Of a DNA stretch of 64,000 nt, positions 46,501 to 57,865 are shown in pieces. Position 1 is the stretch's first letter. Each line of letters begins with the position of its first letter. Origin of the DNA: Porites lobata. Its lineage: Eukaryota; Cnidaria; Anthozoa; Scleractinia; Poritidae. The notes beneath the pieces are model-generated. The model did no database searches. It saw nothing but the letters and a program-made list of their open reading frames with translations, and was not told the origin of the DNA. The position numbers and the translations under genes were made by a program. Location: NCBI GenBank assembly GCA_942486035.1, contig CALNXK010000022.1, forward strand, positions 4,331,001-4,395,000. Reading direction: 5' to 3'.

Positions 46501-49500
46501 GTTATTGAGAGCTTTAAAAGTTAACAGTAATACTTTAAAGGTAATTCGCTGCTCCACAGGTAACCAGTGTAGCTCCTTAAGGACGGGGAGTGTGCCAATA
46601 AATTCTTTCATTTTTCTATGCAATACACACTGTGGACTAATTGTTGCCATTTGGATACAGTATGTAGCTCCCTGGATAATGAGTTACTAAGAATTCCTGG
46701 TATGTTAAAATTCTGTCTCTAGAGCGACTCATGGAGGATAAGAAAAGGAAAATTGGTCACCAGTCAAACACAGGTTTGAGTATAAGTTTTACTATTTTTA
46801 TTACATAGTTGACTGTTTTGATGACTAATGGTAGCTGTTGTAGTGCATTGTGTTAAGCTAATAAAATTTCATTTTGACTGTCTCTAGTCGCAGAACAGCA
46901 AGTTTGGTGTTGATACTCTGGCACGACAGGCAGTGAGGTTTCTTCATGCCTGTTTTGAGAGTGGTCATCCTCGGGTCCGAGGACAAACGCTGTCTGAGGT
47001 CAGTTTTTCAGAACTTGGTGATGTTCTTGTACCAGTCAATAAATATGCATGTTGCTGCAATGATCCTTTCTTAGCACACTCTTTAGACTTTATCCTGATC
47101 CTTTAGTACTGACCCTATCATTTTGGTTTTACTCAATCCAATCTTTCAGCCATCAGAATTATTTTAAAAAAACTTGACAATTGTAATAGGGACTGCAGTC
47201 ACATTTTGTAGTAGATGGATATGTCTTTTTAAAAATCTTGGTTATACAGCTAGTCCATGTTATTGTTAAATAACTTATATGATGTATGTGCATTTGCAGC
47301 AAATAACATTTTTTCTTGTTTTAGGCCCAAGAAATGATGGACAGTTGTTCAATGGAAGATCCATCTAATGATGACAAAATACTTCAGTGTTGTCTTCTAT
47401 TCCAGAGAAAAGGTTAAGATACTACTCAATTTAAGAGTGACTCCCATTTGACATTCTCATACCTAGAGAGTTTCCAACTCATTAATGTATTGCCCATGCT
47501 GTACATGTACATGTACCTTGTGCCTGTATTGATCTGTTCAGTACTTAACATGTTTGGTTATTGTTACTTTTAGCTGATAAAGGACATGCCATACTGTTTT
47601 CCAATGATCAAAACTTGTGCAGCAAAGCCATAATTAATGGATTAAAAGCCTTCAATCATCAAGTGAGTGTCCCTTTGGTATAATAGAATATTAAAAAGTT
47701 GTAAGACTGTACATAATACAATGATTCATCTCTCCCTTAAAGTAGATCTCTAAAATGACGGACACCTCGCTTAACGTACAGCCAGACTTGGTTGCAAGTA
47801 ATGGCAGAGTTGGCCATATTCTTTGACTCACTATAAGGCGGGGGACTCTTACTTCTGGACCCACTGGCATCTGAAATTGTGAAAAATAATTATTATTATG
47901 TAAGAGAAAAAAAAAACTAAAATTTAGTGCCTGCTGTACTTTTTCTTATGTCACAAATCATCTTGGTCTTAATACTGAATTGTTTAATGATCATCAGAGT
48001 CTGGTCAGTGGATTGAAGGAATTGTTTCAAAGCAGTGCTGTGGTTCTAAAACAAGATTACTTTAAAGGTAAGGCTTCACTCTTGTAGTGCCCACTTGCAT
48101 GTATTCCCTTTGGGTTACCTACAATGTACGAGAATATTCTGAGAGCATAACCTTGTAATGCATCATCTTAGTGTGATCTGCATTGTGAAAATGGTAGTAC
48201 AAAATACCATGTAGGTTTTTTACTTCTGCTGTTTCCTGCATTTTCTTTTTCCAGATTATTATAAGGAGCTTAAATTCCAAGAAACTCTGGCAGAAAAACG
48301 AGCCAAGGTAAAATGTCCTTCTTCATCGTCTACATGGAGCATCTTTTTTTTATCAGTCAGGTTCATGGACTTGTCTGTCATGGTTTATAGTAGCTATAGG
48401 TTAGGCAGAGAAGAGAACGTCAGAACATATATTACTATATCATTTGTGTCCATGGCCCCTTGATTATAATGCTGGGAATTGTTACTGGAAGGCAAAATTG
48501 AAGGGAATAGTGGATGGGGGTGGGGTCCAAGGGTTACCGGAATCAAAAACATCAAAGAATGGTTAGGACACACCTATAATGGATGTGCAAGAAGAGCTGA
48601 AGATCAGAACAGCTGGAGATCTATGATAGCTGACCTACTACTAGTAGATGGCACCTGATGATGATGATGATGATATATAGTGGAATGGAAAAAATAAAAT
48701 GAAATGAAATCTGAGTGGCTGCATCAAAGCCATTAGACTGCAGACAGAGTCAATACAAACTTAATACTTTTGAATGTCTCCCTTTGAAAGTTTTTACAGT
48801 GAGTAATTTTGTATGATTTTTAGGCTGATGATCTGATATGTGAGCTGCAGTGTATAATGAGGGAAGGCCTTGCTGTAGCAGTGGAAATGGAAATGAGAGC
48901 TGCATACGATGATTTATGGTAAGTATTAGCAAGAACTCTGATGGATATGTTTATGCATGTCTTTTATTAAATTTATGTCTTCTTTTATTTTAATACGCGC
49001 CTTTTATGTAAACCAGTGCCTATAGCTGATAAAATTACCGTGGTTAAATAAAATGGCTATGTAAAAATGTCTATCTGTACATTGAATCTGTTCATTATGA
49101 GTATTGAGAGCCAAAAAACTTGATATAAAAGCCGTTTTCACAGCATAGTTAACTATGGCTATACTCTTTAACAATGTCCGTAATGTTTCCCCCCCTTCCA
49201 ATCATCCATTGTTAAGACATACAAATCTTTAATAAGCTTTTTTTGGGGGAATTGTTTGTAGGGACAAGATTGTGTTCATTAAACCACCGTGGACATTGTC
49301 CGACCTTCTTCAGCTGTTAGAAAAGTAAGTATCCAGTCACTAAAGAATGTGCTTGCAACTTTTGCTTGTCTTTTAAAAAAGCTATTTAAATAAAGGAAAA
49401 GGTTATTTCTTAGAAAAGTGTAGATGCAAAGTTTGGAATTACATTGAAACCTGCATTAGACGGGGGACCTTTGCTGGTATCGACTAAATACAGTCTCGTT

Positions 49501-50936
49501 TTTCTTAAATTAAGGGAAGAAGCATTTGAAACATGCTGAGCTACTCATAATACAGGGTGTTCACCTTGTATGGGGTCCACTTAATACAGATTTTACTGAT
49601 GATAGACTCATTACTCATGTCATTTGTCTAAGTGACGTCATTTTGAATCATTCAGTATTTATGTAACCTACATCTGTAAAATTATAATGTAAACTTACCG
49701 GTATTTTCTTGATGAATTCTGGCGTGCTAGGCGGCTAGTCACTAGTTTGTAGTCCATATTAGATTTTCTTTCAATCCAGCTGTTTAGGTTGTTCTCTTTT
49801 GCTTTATTATTGTTGGTAATTCTCCTGATATTAAATGCTTAATTCCAGGCACTGGATTGCTGTGTTTGGTCAAGTGTTTAAAAGGAATACTAAATCTACG
49901 GTGGAGGGTCTTCGTAAACATTTTGGTAAACCAGAAGGTAGGAGACATTTTAAACTGTAGAGAAAGTGTCATATGCTTTCCTGACTTACTATCAAACACC
50001 CAAACATCACTATCGAAGGAAAGAAACGATTTTATTGCTTGTTATTACTTAGTACACTGTACGTACAAGCAAGGCCTTTTACAGATGCAAGCATTCCCGA
50101 TAGAGTAGAAAGGTTATAGCTTCCACTTTTGTGTTTAGAAACGTACCCCATCAAAACGTTTTTGCGGTCGGACGTATGTCCTATCTAAAACCAAAAATAT
50201 TTGCAGGGCCTGGTGCCGGGACCGTTTTAATTGTAATTCAGGCGAGGAAAAGAAAAGTGACTTGTTGTGAGCTACAAATTGTCCAAATAGATAACGTTTT
50301 TCGATAGGATAGTTTTAGCGGTAGTTTTAGTCTGTTGTTATCACATATTAGTAAAATCCAACTAGTGGTCTATTATCAATGCTGCGTTCTGATTGGTTGA
50401 GCTACTACTAGGCTACATGTTATAGCCCACTAGTAGCGAAAAGCGCTGGCTTTTTGGCGGCAAAAAAAGAATTAAAGTCTAGCTTAACTAGCTAAAATTT
50501 TTTTATTCTCGATATTTTTGACCAACTCTCTGGGCTCTGAGTCAATAGCCTCATGGGCTATTGACTCAGAGCCCATTTGGGCTCGAGGAATAATTGTTAA
50601 TTATTTGTTTCTTTAGGCTCTGTTGGTTGTTTAGCTATGGCATCTACTATACTGGATCAGGCCCACACACTGTTTGAGGCTATAGCAGTACGTTCAAGGT
50701 AAGACCAATCATTTCAATTGTGGCATGTTAGAACTTTACTTTTATTAGTAAAATCCAACTAGTAGTGTATTATCAATGCAGCATTCTGATTGGTTGAGCC
50801 ACTACTAGGCTATCTGTTATAGCCCAGTAGTAGCGAAAAGCGCCGGCATTGAAAACGAAAACAATGGCGGCTGAATCGCGTTTTGCTAGCTGAAGTTGTT
50901 TTGTCTTGATATTTTTGACCAACTAGTTGGATTTTT

Positions 50937-50971
<35 letters not shown>

Positions 50972-53900
50972 CAGTCAATAGCCCATTCGGCCTTTGGCCT
51001 CATGGGCTATTGACTCAGGGCCCATTCAGCCTTGAGGAATAATTGTTAATTAGCCCTGAGAAATTTACGGCAAACGGCAAACAGCAAACTTGAATTTGTA
51101 CCACGTGACCAAGTTTTCCCTTTACTTTTCGTTTACTGTTAAGTATGGTTACGCGGAAATCAGTAGTTTCACGCCTTTTCTATATATAAAAATCTTTTTG
51201 AGTCGTTTTTATCTGCTCCTTTTCTATTTTGAGAATTTCTCAATTTGAATTTGGTGTTTGCCGCCGTCTATCGTAAACGTGGATCTAAATCTCTCTATTA
51301 ACGCAAATGCTAACCTTTATCTACAATGCCCATTGTAATAAAAGCGTCTTTGTCAATGTCATTATGCATGCATGTTGATGAGCTAGACGCGTAGTCTTAG
51401 GTGTCCTCTATCCTTGACGTTTTGACCTTTACTTGGCAGCCGTTTACTTGCTTTTGCTATGATGGTTAAGTTTAGCCGTGTCTAGGTTCGAGGTAAAGTC
51501 AGTTCTCTGGTCAAATCAGTATTCAACGGAAATTGATTCAGGACAACGGTAATTCTCATTTATTCAACGTCATGCGTTTCATACATGAGCCTCTGGCTCG
51601 GATGATCGGGGCAACCCCATTCGACGTATTGACGTTAATAAATTGATTTATTGATTGATTCTGGAATGGATTTTACCAACATCATGAGTTTTTGAAGTAG
51701 TAAAAGAAATTCCCAGTTCTTATCCAGTTCTATCCATCTTAATTTTTTGGCAAAATATTGCTTATTTATTTATTTATTTATTTTGTTTGTTTATTTATTT
51801 TTTATAATATTTACTTATTTGATGTATGTTTTATAAAAGCAAAGCATTGCCAATAGGTCATTTTGTTTGGTTGTCATTTTGATTCGGTAACCTTTTTCTT
51901 TACTTCAGTTACAATGGAGCCATAACAAAGTGTATGACAGCCATTATTGTGTTAAAAAGAAAGTGCAAAGAGTATCAGCAAACAGGAGATGAAGAACAAG
52001 CTGCAAGGTCTTATTCTTCCAATGCCATGGGCCCTCCTCAGGTTCCTGCCATTGGAGGTCCCATCACTAGAGAATCATCCCGCTCCTCATCCAATGAAAC
52101 TGAACAAGAGGTAAGTATAGTGTGGAAATAAAATGAAACTAAATACTTCAACCTAGAATGACCAACACCAACTTTCTCCCAACCATATCAATGCACCATC
52201 AAGAGAAAAGGTTATGAGAACTTTTAAGTGATCCCCAAAGGGAAATTGCTTTGATCTTTTCATAAATTATCTGGACTAATTTTTCCAGGAATGTGTGGAG
52301 ATCAGTCTTGAGAATTTATTTGTAAATATTGGGGCTTGGGGATGAAGTGAGCCAGCCCCGTAAGCCGTGCTGGCCCGTGTACTTGGCTGTCTCGCCCCAT
52401 GCCTTGTTTCTTCTTTAAATTGTCGTTGTGTTTAATGCGAAGGCTGGCTGGCTTAATTGCCGAGATCCCGGTTGCTGGAGCCGAGATCTCGGCAAGCTGG
52501 CCAGTCCATATTCTTGTATAAACACAAAGACTATTTGCAGAGAAAATAAGGCATGAACCAAGCCAGCCAGGCTAACCAACCTGGCTCAACTCATTAAAAC
52601 AATCTCTCACCATCATTTTAATCAAGCGGTAACAAGCTCGTATAAGGCAAGCAAGTACAGATAGCGAAATGTCTGCGTCGACATCGCCTGTTTTTCTTTT
52701 CGTAATACACGTTGCATTGTTGAACTTGTTCAGCGCTGTTTTAAATCAAACAATGACAAGTCGCCACAAATTAAACCTTTGGGAGTGGTGTTGTTATCAT
52801 TCTGGCAGTTTCTTCTTGTATTACAATGGTACGCATCAAATGGTGGTGGTGGTATTAATTTAACCTTTTATTTACACTTACAGAACTCGTCAGGAAGGTG
52901 TGAAGAAGGGTCAGAAGTGGGATCCAGTGTTGACGAGATTAACACGTCTCAGGCTGGAAATCCTCACGCGTTAGTTCTGTCTACGTTCGAGACGATATGG
53001 AACGCTGTCTGTCAGTTCAGGTAAATCCTCTTCCTTCTAGGGTAGAGTACATTCAGGTCTCAGACATTTCTTTTTTCTGAACTGATGAGGTTGTTGTGGT
53101 GCTTCACGGCAAAGTGCCCATAGCTAAAAAGCAACGACCATTTTGACGTACGCCAGTGGCACACTGGTCAGCATTAATCAACAAACACCGAGCGATGTTG
53201 CAGCTTGTCGGAGCTAGGAAACAAAGACTGACTATCGATGTTCAGCATGTTGCAACTTCTTTGGAGAATATTTCCAATATTTAGTTCGATTTATTCTAAC
53301 ACAGTCCTGGCCTCGGCGTTCAGAATTGTTCAGAAGTTGCAACTTGTTGGACGGAATAGCGTCCATTTTTATTCTCCTTCAGCCACGTTTCACATGATGA
53401 ATGGCCTATTTCAACGGTCATTCAAAATGGCTTGATACACTGTTCACATTTGTGGAATAAGTGTTGGAGCTTCTGTTAACCTTGCGTCACTGGCCTTAGA
53501 GTGTTCGTGCGTCTTCCCTGACAGTGGTTGATCTATTTTCTTTGAGCACCCTCTAACAAGAACCAGTGTTTAATAAAACAAATTCATCAACACCGCTTGA
53601 AAAAGCACGCACACGTGTACCCCGTGACTAAGTTTTCTCCTTACTTTTCGTTTACTGTTCTTTACATCTACACAAAGTTATTGCTTTTATGACAGTTTTA
53701 TCCACTGAAAATTGTTTTGCGCGGTTTTTACTACCTGCTCATTTCCTAGTCCGAGAAATTGTCAGTTCGAACTGCCTACCGCGATTTATTATTTTTGTTT
53801 GTATCGGCTTTTCATTTAACAGTGCCCAGATCTACTCCGGAGTGGGATTCCCTCATCCTGTCCCACCAGACCTACTCAAAGATCTGACAAAGCCCACGCA

Positions 53901-54849
53901 AGAGGAAGCCGTCCAGTTTTTGGGCCGTCTCATGTCAAGTTTGACGCTTGTTGTCACTGCTATTCAGAGGTAACTACTTCAGTTTACTCCTTTAATTCTG
54001 CTAGTCTGTCGTTGCGCATTTAATGGAAGCGTTTTGTTGCTATTGGTGATACTTTTTCTTCCCTCCTTTACGCTATCTTTCTTCAATTTTGGATTTCTAG
54101 TGTTCTCCAGGAGCCCGTCGTAAATGAGATGGGGAATTTCCAAGCGTTTGAAGTGCTCTTGAAGGCAATCGTTAGATTTTTTAAAGAGGTGAGCGCCATA
54201 GTAATCTTGGTTTGATGTGATTTAGTGGGGTTTAGGAGTGATAGTGTTTATCGTTTGGTAAATATTTCTGTAAGAACTTTAGAAATGTTTTTCTAGGCCT
54301 GCTTTGAGCAACATCAAGCGTTAGTGTAACTGAGCGTGACAATAGTGTCGTGTGACTGTCCAAATTAGGGCTGTACAGAATGTGACGATGTTGTTAGTTC
54401 CAGGCCCTCGGGGTCCAGGATAGGTAAAGTTCCCGGAGGATAGCGCGCTTTCTGTTCTGTAATTACATGTAGCCGATGAAGCCTTTTTCCTGTGATTAAA
54501 TGAGTTGTGTTCTTCAGCTTCTGTCAAGTTCATTGTCTCACAACTACGTTACACAGAAGACTTTGGTATGCGGTGTCTTAGTAGTTTCTTCCTTCTTTTT
54601 AGGTTTTGTCCATGAACACAGGCGTGACAGTTGCCGATCTGGTGAGATTTGCTCGGGATCCAAATGCAAGGTAACTTTCATGTTCCTCGACTGTTCTTGC
54701 TGCAAACAAAAATAAGGCTATACTGTACATTACTGTGTGTTGGCTGAACGTTTGTTAGTTTATAACGAGCGTTTGAAAAATGGCAGAAGTTAAGATCACT
54801 CCACCCCGATATTCAAACTATTGAATCACTTTCCATACACCTGTCACCT

Positions 54850-54907
<58 letters not shown>

Positions 54908-55394
54908 GTTTATTAACAGCATTTCCATAAGAAAAATGGCTCCACATCTGCTAATAAAATATAAAAATATATAGTATATATTCAGCTAGAAGAAAAATAC
55001 ATTATTAGATCAGAAGCAGATATGTACGTGGAAAAAAAACTACAGTCAACTCCCTTTAAGGCGGACACTGTAGGGACCTGGAGTTAGTGTCCTCATTAGC
55101 GAGAGTTTATTTCAGTCAATCGTCCGTATTATCGGGGTGTCCATTATAGCGCGGTATCCGCAATGCAAGAGTTGACTGTACAACATTACTACACTTTACT
55201 TCGCTCTTTTAAAATATTGAAGGTCTGTTTGGAAAAAGACCCAAAATTGATGTGCGTCTCTCTCTTGTGCTGTCACCTTTCCTAGGATGGGCCTTATTCA
55301 GGGGTGCTCACAACTGGACCGCGCTTTGGCCACACTACAGCAGTGCTCCAGATGGGTGTCGTCCACCTTAGATCCCAACAAGGTCAGTTGGTGA
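40561..55394 (+). CDS. SWT1: SWT1-like RNA endoribonuclease with WW and PIN domains (21 coding exons)
   Basis: Exons: 40561-40707, 41535-42356, 43224-43265, 44020-44061, 44598-44682, 45905-45966, 46888-46998, 47325-47412, 47574-47662, 47998-48067, 48255-48307, 48824-48918, 49262-49324, 49849-49937, 50617-50698, 51909-52110, 52884-53020, 53823-53969, 54101-54188, 54603-54670, 55286-55394. Every junction keeps frame; about 896 aa. A WW domain is at residues 10-41 (W15, YYFNK, W38, P41). A Lys/Ser-rich linker fills exon 2 (KKKTKKSKHKKHK). The PIN domain starts at VVLDTN (D359), with VPWIVIQELD (E395), DDKILQCC (D454) and LFSNDQNL (D478) supplying the acidic nuclease cluster. Exons 13-21 give the conserved C-terminal region (IKPPWTL, KHWIAVFG, FETIWNAV). 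Swt1 proteins act in nuclear mRNP quality control at the pore. A short upstream ATG at 40549 overlaps the start. Last four codons assume read-through of the exon-21 donor; a further small last exon is possible. Confidence 0.88.
42386..42515 (-). mobile_element. tRNA-derived SINE 30 nt behind SWT1 exon 2
   Basis: The minus strand from 42515 reads AGCTCAGTTGGTAGAGCATC (box A) and later GGTCACGGGTTCAAACCCC (box B) with no foldable anticodon arm, followed by a body ending near CATTTACTGCGACGATCATT. The typical false ORF VEHRTSNHEVTGSNPIEV comes from this element. Confidence 0.7.
42582..42807. repeat. long inverted repeat with GATCATCGCAGTGAA units
   Basis: The outer arms (TATGAAATAAATCATATATA at the left, TGATTTATTTCATATATCA at the right, each next to a GAAATGAAAATGAAGAA type block) are inverted. 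The interior repeats GATCATCGCAGTGAAYGCAA in both orientations. It shares its unit with the tail of the adjacent SINE, so the two may be parts of one composite. Confidence 0.65.
43536..43971. mobile_element. PIF/Harbinger-like non-autonomous element, 436 bp
   Basis: The ends AGGCTCAGGTTTCCACTAGC and GCTAGTGGAAACCAGCCT are inverted repeats extending about 30 bp (CGACCGAGTCGG / CCCCGACTCAGTCG). TTA lies directly on both outer sides (43533-43535, 43972-43974), matching the 3-bp TWA duplications of Harbinger elements. Internal direct repeats are of the type GAGTTGTAAG. Non-coding. In SWT1 intron 3. Confidence 0.7.
44789..45382. mobile_element. TA-flanked MITE with TACAGTYGAYTCC ends
   Basis: The left end TACAGTCGATTCCTGATCAC and the right end GTTATCGGGAGTCAACTGTA are inverted copies. 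The interior repeats the GTTCGAGTTATCGAGGG-like motif several times near the right end. TA ends and TACAGT suggest a Tc1/mariner-type target. In an SWT1 intron, after exon 5. Confidence 0.7.
46157..46650 (-). pseudogene. 5'-truncated LINE: reverse transcriptase C-terminus with 3' tail
   Basis: A 130-codon minus frame reads LPVLKELHWLPVEQRITFKV, then FKALNNLAPPYLSQLI, RSASKHLLEVPSV and GDRAFSVAAPKHWNDIP, ending in a stop at 46258. This is the standard C-terminus of animal non-LTR reverse transcriptases. Behind the stop, a short 3' UTR (CTATACAAATAAAGTTA) runs into a (TTA)n tail at 46157-46170, marking the 3' end. The 5' part is missing, as expected from truncated target-primed insertion. It sits in the SWT1 intron after exon 6. 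Confidence 0.85.
48485..48677 (+). pseudogene. 3' end of another LINE (ORF C-terminus) with GAT tail
   Basis: A plus frame of 57 codons reads LEGKIEGNSGWGWGPRVTGI, then KNIKEWLGHTYNGCARRAED and QNSWRSMIADLLLVDGT, ending at TGA. This matches the end of non-LTR retrotransposon ORF2 proteins (EGKIEGKRGRGRPR...W...A.DR..WR). It is followed directly by a (GAT)n run to about 48675, a typical 3' repeat tail. The 5' part is absent. In an SWT1 intron. Confidence 0.75.
50347..50605. repeat. dispersed repeat family A, copy 2 (just upstream of SWT1 exon 50617-50698)
   Basis: Begins TTAGTAAAATCCAACTAGTG, contains TATTATCAATGCTGCGTTCT, TAGTAGCGAAAAGCGCTGG and GGGCTATTGACTCAGAGCCC, and ends AGGAATAATTGTTAATTA. 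The end lies 11 nt before the exon and touches its pyrimidine tract. Confidence 0.75.
50744..51051. repeat. dispersed repeat family A, copy 3 (just downstream of SWT1 exon 50617-50698)
   Basis: Same blocks as copy 2 (ATTAGTAAAATCCAACTAGT, CAATGCAGCATTCTGATTGG, GTAGCGAAAAGCGCCGGC, GGCTATTGACTCAGGGCCC, GAGGAATAATTGTTAATTA), starting 46 nt after the exon. Confidence 0.75.
52330..52585. repeat. inverted-repeat element with GCTGGCTGGC motifs
   Basis: GAGCCAGCCCCGTAAGCC at the left and AAGCCAGCCAGGCTAACC at the right, plus an inner near-perfect hairpin (TTGCCGAGATCCCGG / CCGAGATCTCGGCAA) at about 52461-52494. Located in an SWT1 intron; non-coding. Confidence 0.55.
54850..54906 (+). repeat. (TAA)n microsatellite, about 19 units
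   Basis: Uninterrupted ATA/TAA trinucleotide array in the SWT1 intron between the last two exons found. Likely length-polymorphic. Confidence 0.95.
55041..55180. mobile_element. TA-flanked MITE with TACAGTCAACTC ends
   Basis: TACAGTCAACTCCCTTTAAG at the left and GCAAGAGTTGACTGTA at the right are inverted ends; the interior carries GCGGACACT / GGTGTCC arms. Its ends resemble those of the elements at 44789-45382 and, less closely, 24791-24977. Confidence 0.65.
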
Positions 55395-55570
55395 CGCCTA
55401 GTTAGAATCCGTGAGGTCAGGAAGTGTATGGTCTTAAGAGAAAACCGGGACATAACAATCTCATGGAGGGCTACAGATTAGTTTCCCCACACCCATGGTG
55501 CCGCCTGTTTGAACTGTTCTTGTCGGGTAAGAGAAAAAATTTCAGCGGCTCGTCATCAGAGGTTAAGTTA

Positions 55571-56310
55571 GGCCCCGTCCACACGAATCCCGATAATAAT
55601 TATTTTGAAAGCGGATATATTTTTTTAAACATGAATCGGCCTTCCGTCCACACGAAACCAGTGAATGCGGTCACCGAAACCGCGTCTTTTTTAAATCGCT
55701 GTCCAGAGTAGATTTTTGTTTTTGTATCCGACGGTTTTGGCGAATTCGTGTAGACGACTGAAATCGGATATTTTGAAAACTGTATTTTAAAGTGAAATGG
55801 CGGACAGCAACCGGAGAACAACCTTCTGTTTACTTGGATACTGTTCTTTGAACAGTTCCAGTATATCATCGCCAGCTGGTAGTTGGCAATTGGAAACCGC
55901 AGTAGCGTATTCGTGTGGATGGTGAATCCAAACATGATACACAAAAACGAAATCGTGGTGACGCAAATATTGAGGCAACGCCCACTCGAATCCGGATATT
56001 TTTGAAACGGCATACTTTTTTTACACGAATCTGCCTTCCGACACGAAACCAGTGAGTCTGGACACCGAAACCGCATTGTATTGAAGCCATTCCAATAACG
56101 GTTTAAGGCACGAATCCGGATAGAACCACACAAATCTAGATAGAAAATATGATGCGGATTCAGCCTATCGGGATTCGTGTGGACGTAGCCTTGTTGCTAT
56201 CACCTCTCTTGCATTGGATCCGACGGATTTGCGAATTCGTGTCGACGATTGAAACCGGATATTTTCGACTGCGGTTTCAGTCTGCTCGGATTCGTGTGAC
56301 CGTCAGGGCC
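55571..56310. mobile_element. nested inverted-repeat DNA elements with GTCCACACGAATCC ends
   Basis: The left end GGCCCCGTCCACACGAATCC and the right end GGATTCGTGTGGACGTAGCC (to 56190) are inverted copies of about 25 bp. A further right-type end (GGATTCGTGTGACCGTCAGG, ending at 56310) follows. The interior repeats CACGAAACCAGTGA, ACCGAAACCGC and CGAATTCGTGT several times in both orientations, so at least two related copies have inserted into or recombined with each other. The long open frame on the minus strand (55600-56133) is a by-product of this repetition. Confidence 0.65.
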
Positions 56311-57865
56311 TATGCGTGGTTTGGTTGCACGTGGTCAAGAAATATATCATGAACAAACAACTTGTTTGTAATATATGTTTTATTTTCGATTTGAAAGGTG
56401 TATAAACACTTAATAGTCCAGTTTCGAATTAAAAATTACCGCTGAGTACAAATATTAGCGACACATTCATACAGGGTTAGCCTCGACATAACGTAGAATC
56501 TTCACAAATTCCGTCAAGTAAGTGTTTGAAATACGAAAATACACAGTAGACAGAGTAATAAAAAGGTTTTCTTCTCGTAGGAATTTGTAAATTTATTTAC
56601 TTCAGATGGAGGCTGTAAAATATGCGTCTTCACTTCTTTTTTTCAGCGGTCATAGCCAACTCGAAACTGAACTATTATCGGTCCCACTGGAAACATTTTG
56701 GGTCTCTGTGAGACAAAATTTTCGTTTACTTTGGGCCTGTCGTGTAAGAGCTTATTCACTATTCATTATCGAAAAACGGGAAACGAGAACTAGAAACCGA
56801 AATGTTTCAGCGAACGGTTCAACATTTACTAGTTATATGACGTGATCTCAACCTTTTTACGTTCTCAGATAATATCTACTTTAAGTGGTGAGGTAGTACA
56901 ACTGTGAACACTTTTCGGAGTGTTTGGTTCCCCGAGTCCGGTCTGTGTTTTTCAAAATTCTGTTGACAAAAAGAGAAAGGAGCGTTTTCGATGTTCTTTC
57001 GTCTTCGTCCTTATCTATTAGTAATTTCTTGGGTATACTAGGTACATTTATTTATGTTTTTGGCAACGTATTTATTTACTTGCTTATTCGTTATCGTTTT
57101 TTATTTTCACGCGCCCTGTTTCTAGGAATAGTCAACTCCTCAAAAGTAACTTTTAAAAGGATAACATATCAAATGGTTCCATTGAAAGGGCGTTAGCTTT
57201 TTGTTATCCCTTTCGCTTCTGATAGTGACCAACGGACAAAATTCTCAAAAACTCCAAACCTCTTTGTATAAAATACTAAGAAATTACTTGTGTGATGCAA
57301 AAGGTCTGGAAACGAGGTTTCATTTTAGTGGTCACACCATAGGATTTCATCTACAGACTCAGCAATTAGAACTACATACTAAATAAATAGTACCATGTGA
57401 AAGTACTGCTGAAGAGGTTTCATATGAATGGTAACATCATAGGATATGCTCCAGAGATTTAAAAGTTAGGGATTTTGACAAATCCTTCATGAGATGATCT
57501 ACGACTGATTCGGGATTCGGTTAAAAAGTAATGGAAAAAAGGTTATATAGCTTTATTTTTGTAGAAAACATCGTTTGACATAACATTCTTTAAAATCCAT
57601 TGTCTTTACATGTGACATTTGATATCTATAATGAAGTGAAATAACAGAGTATATTTAAATCAATGTATAGTGATTGCACTGGAGATGTTGGTCATTAAAG
57701 TTTTTAAATTCCTTGTTGGATTTCGTGATATTTTTTCACTGTGTAAATAGGCTGCATTGTGCATGTTCACAGGGTTAAAGAGCGACAAATACGCAATATA
57801 ATTGCCACTGAAAAATCACGAACTTTTGCTCAATTTCATCCAATAATTGTTTTATCATTTACCCA

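Noticed and set aside
46725..46773. Extra SWT1 exon reading RLMEDKKRKIGHQSNT after exon 6
   Set aside because: Its acceptor is phase-compatible with exon 6, but its end (phase 1) cannot join the next exon (phase 0). Reading it in the compatible frame gives an unlike sequence. Joining exon 6 directly to 46888 keeps frame and, from memory, matches the family spacing.
55600..56133. 177-codon minus-strand frame as a gene
   Set aside because: It lies wholly inside nested inverted repeats, and its residues are translations of repeated element blocks.
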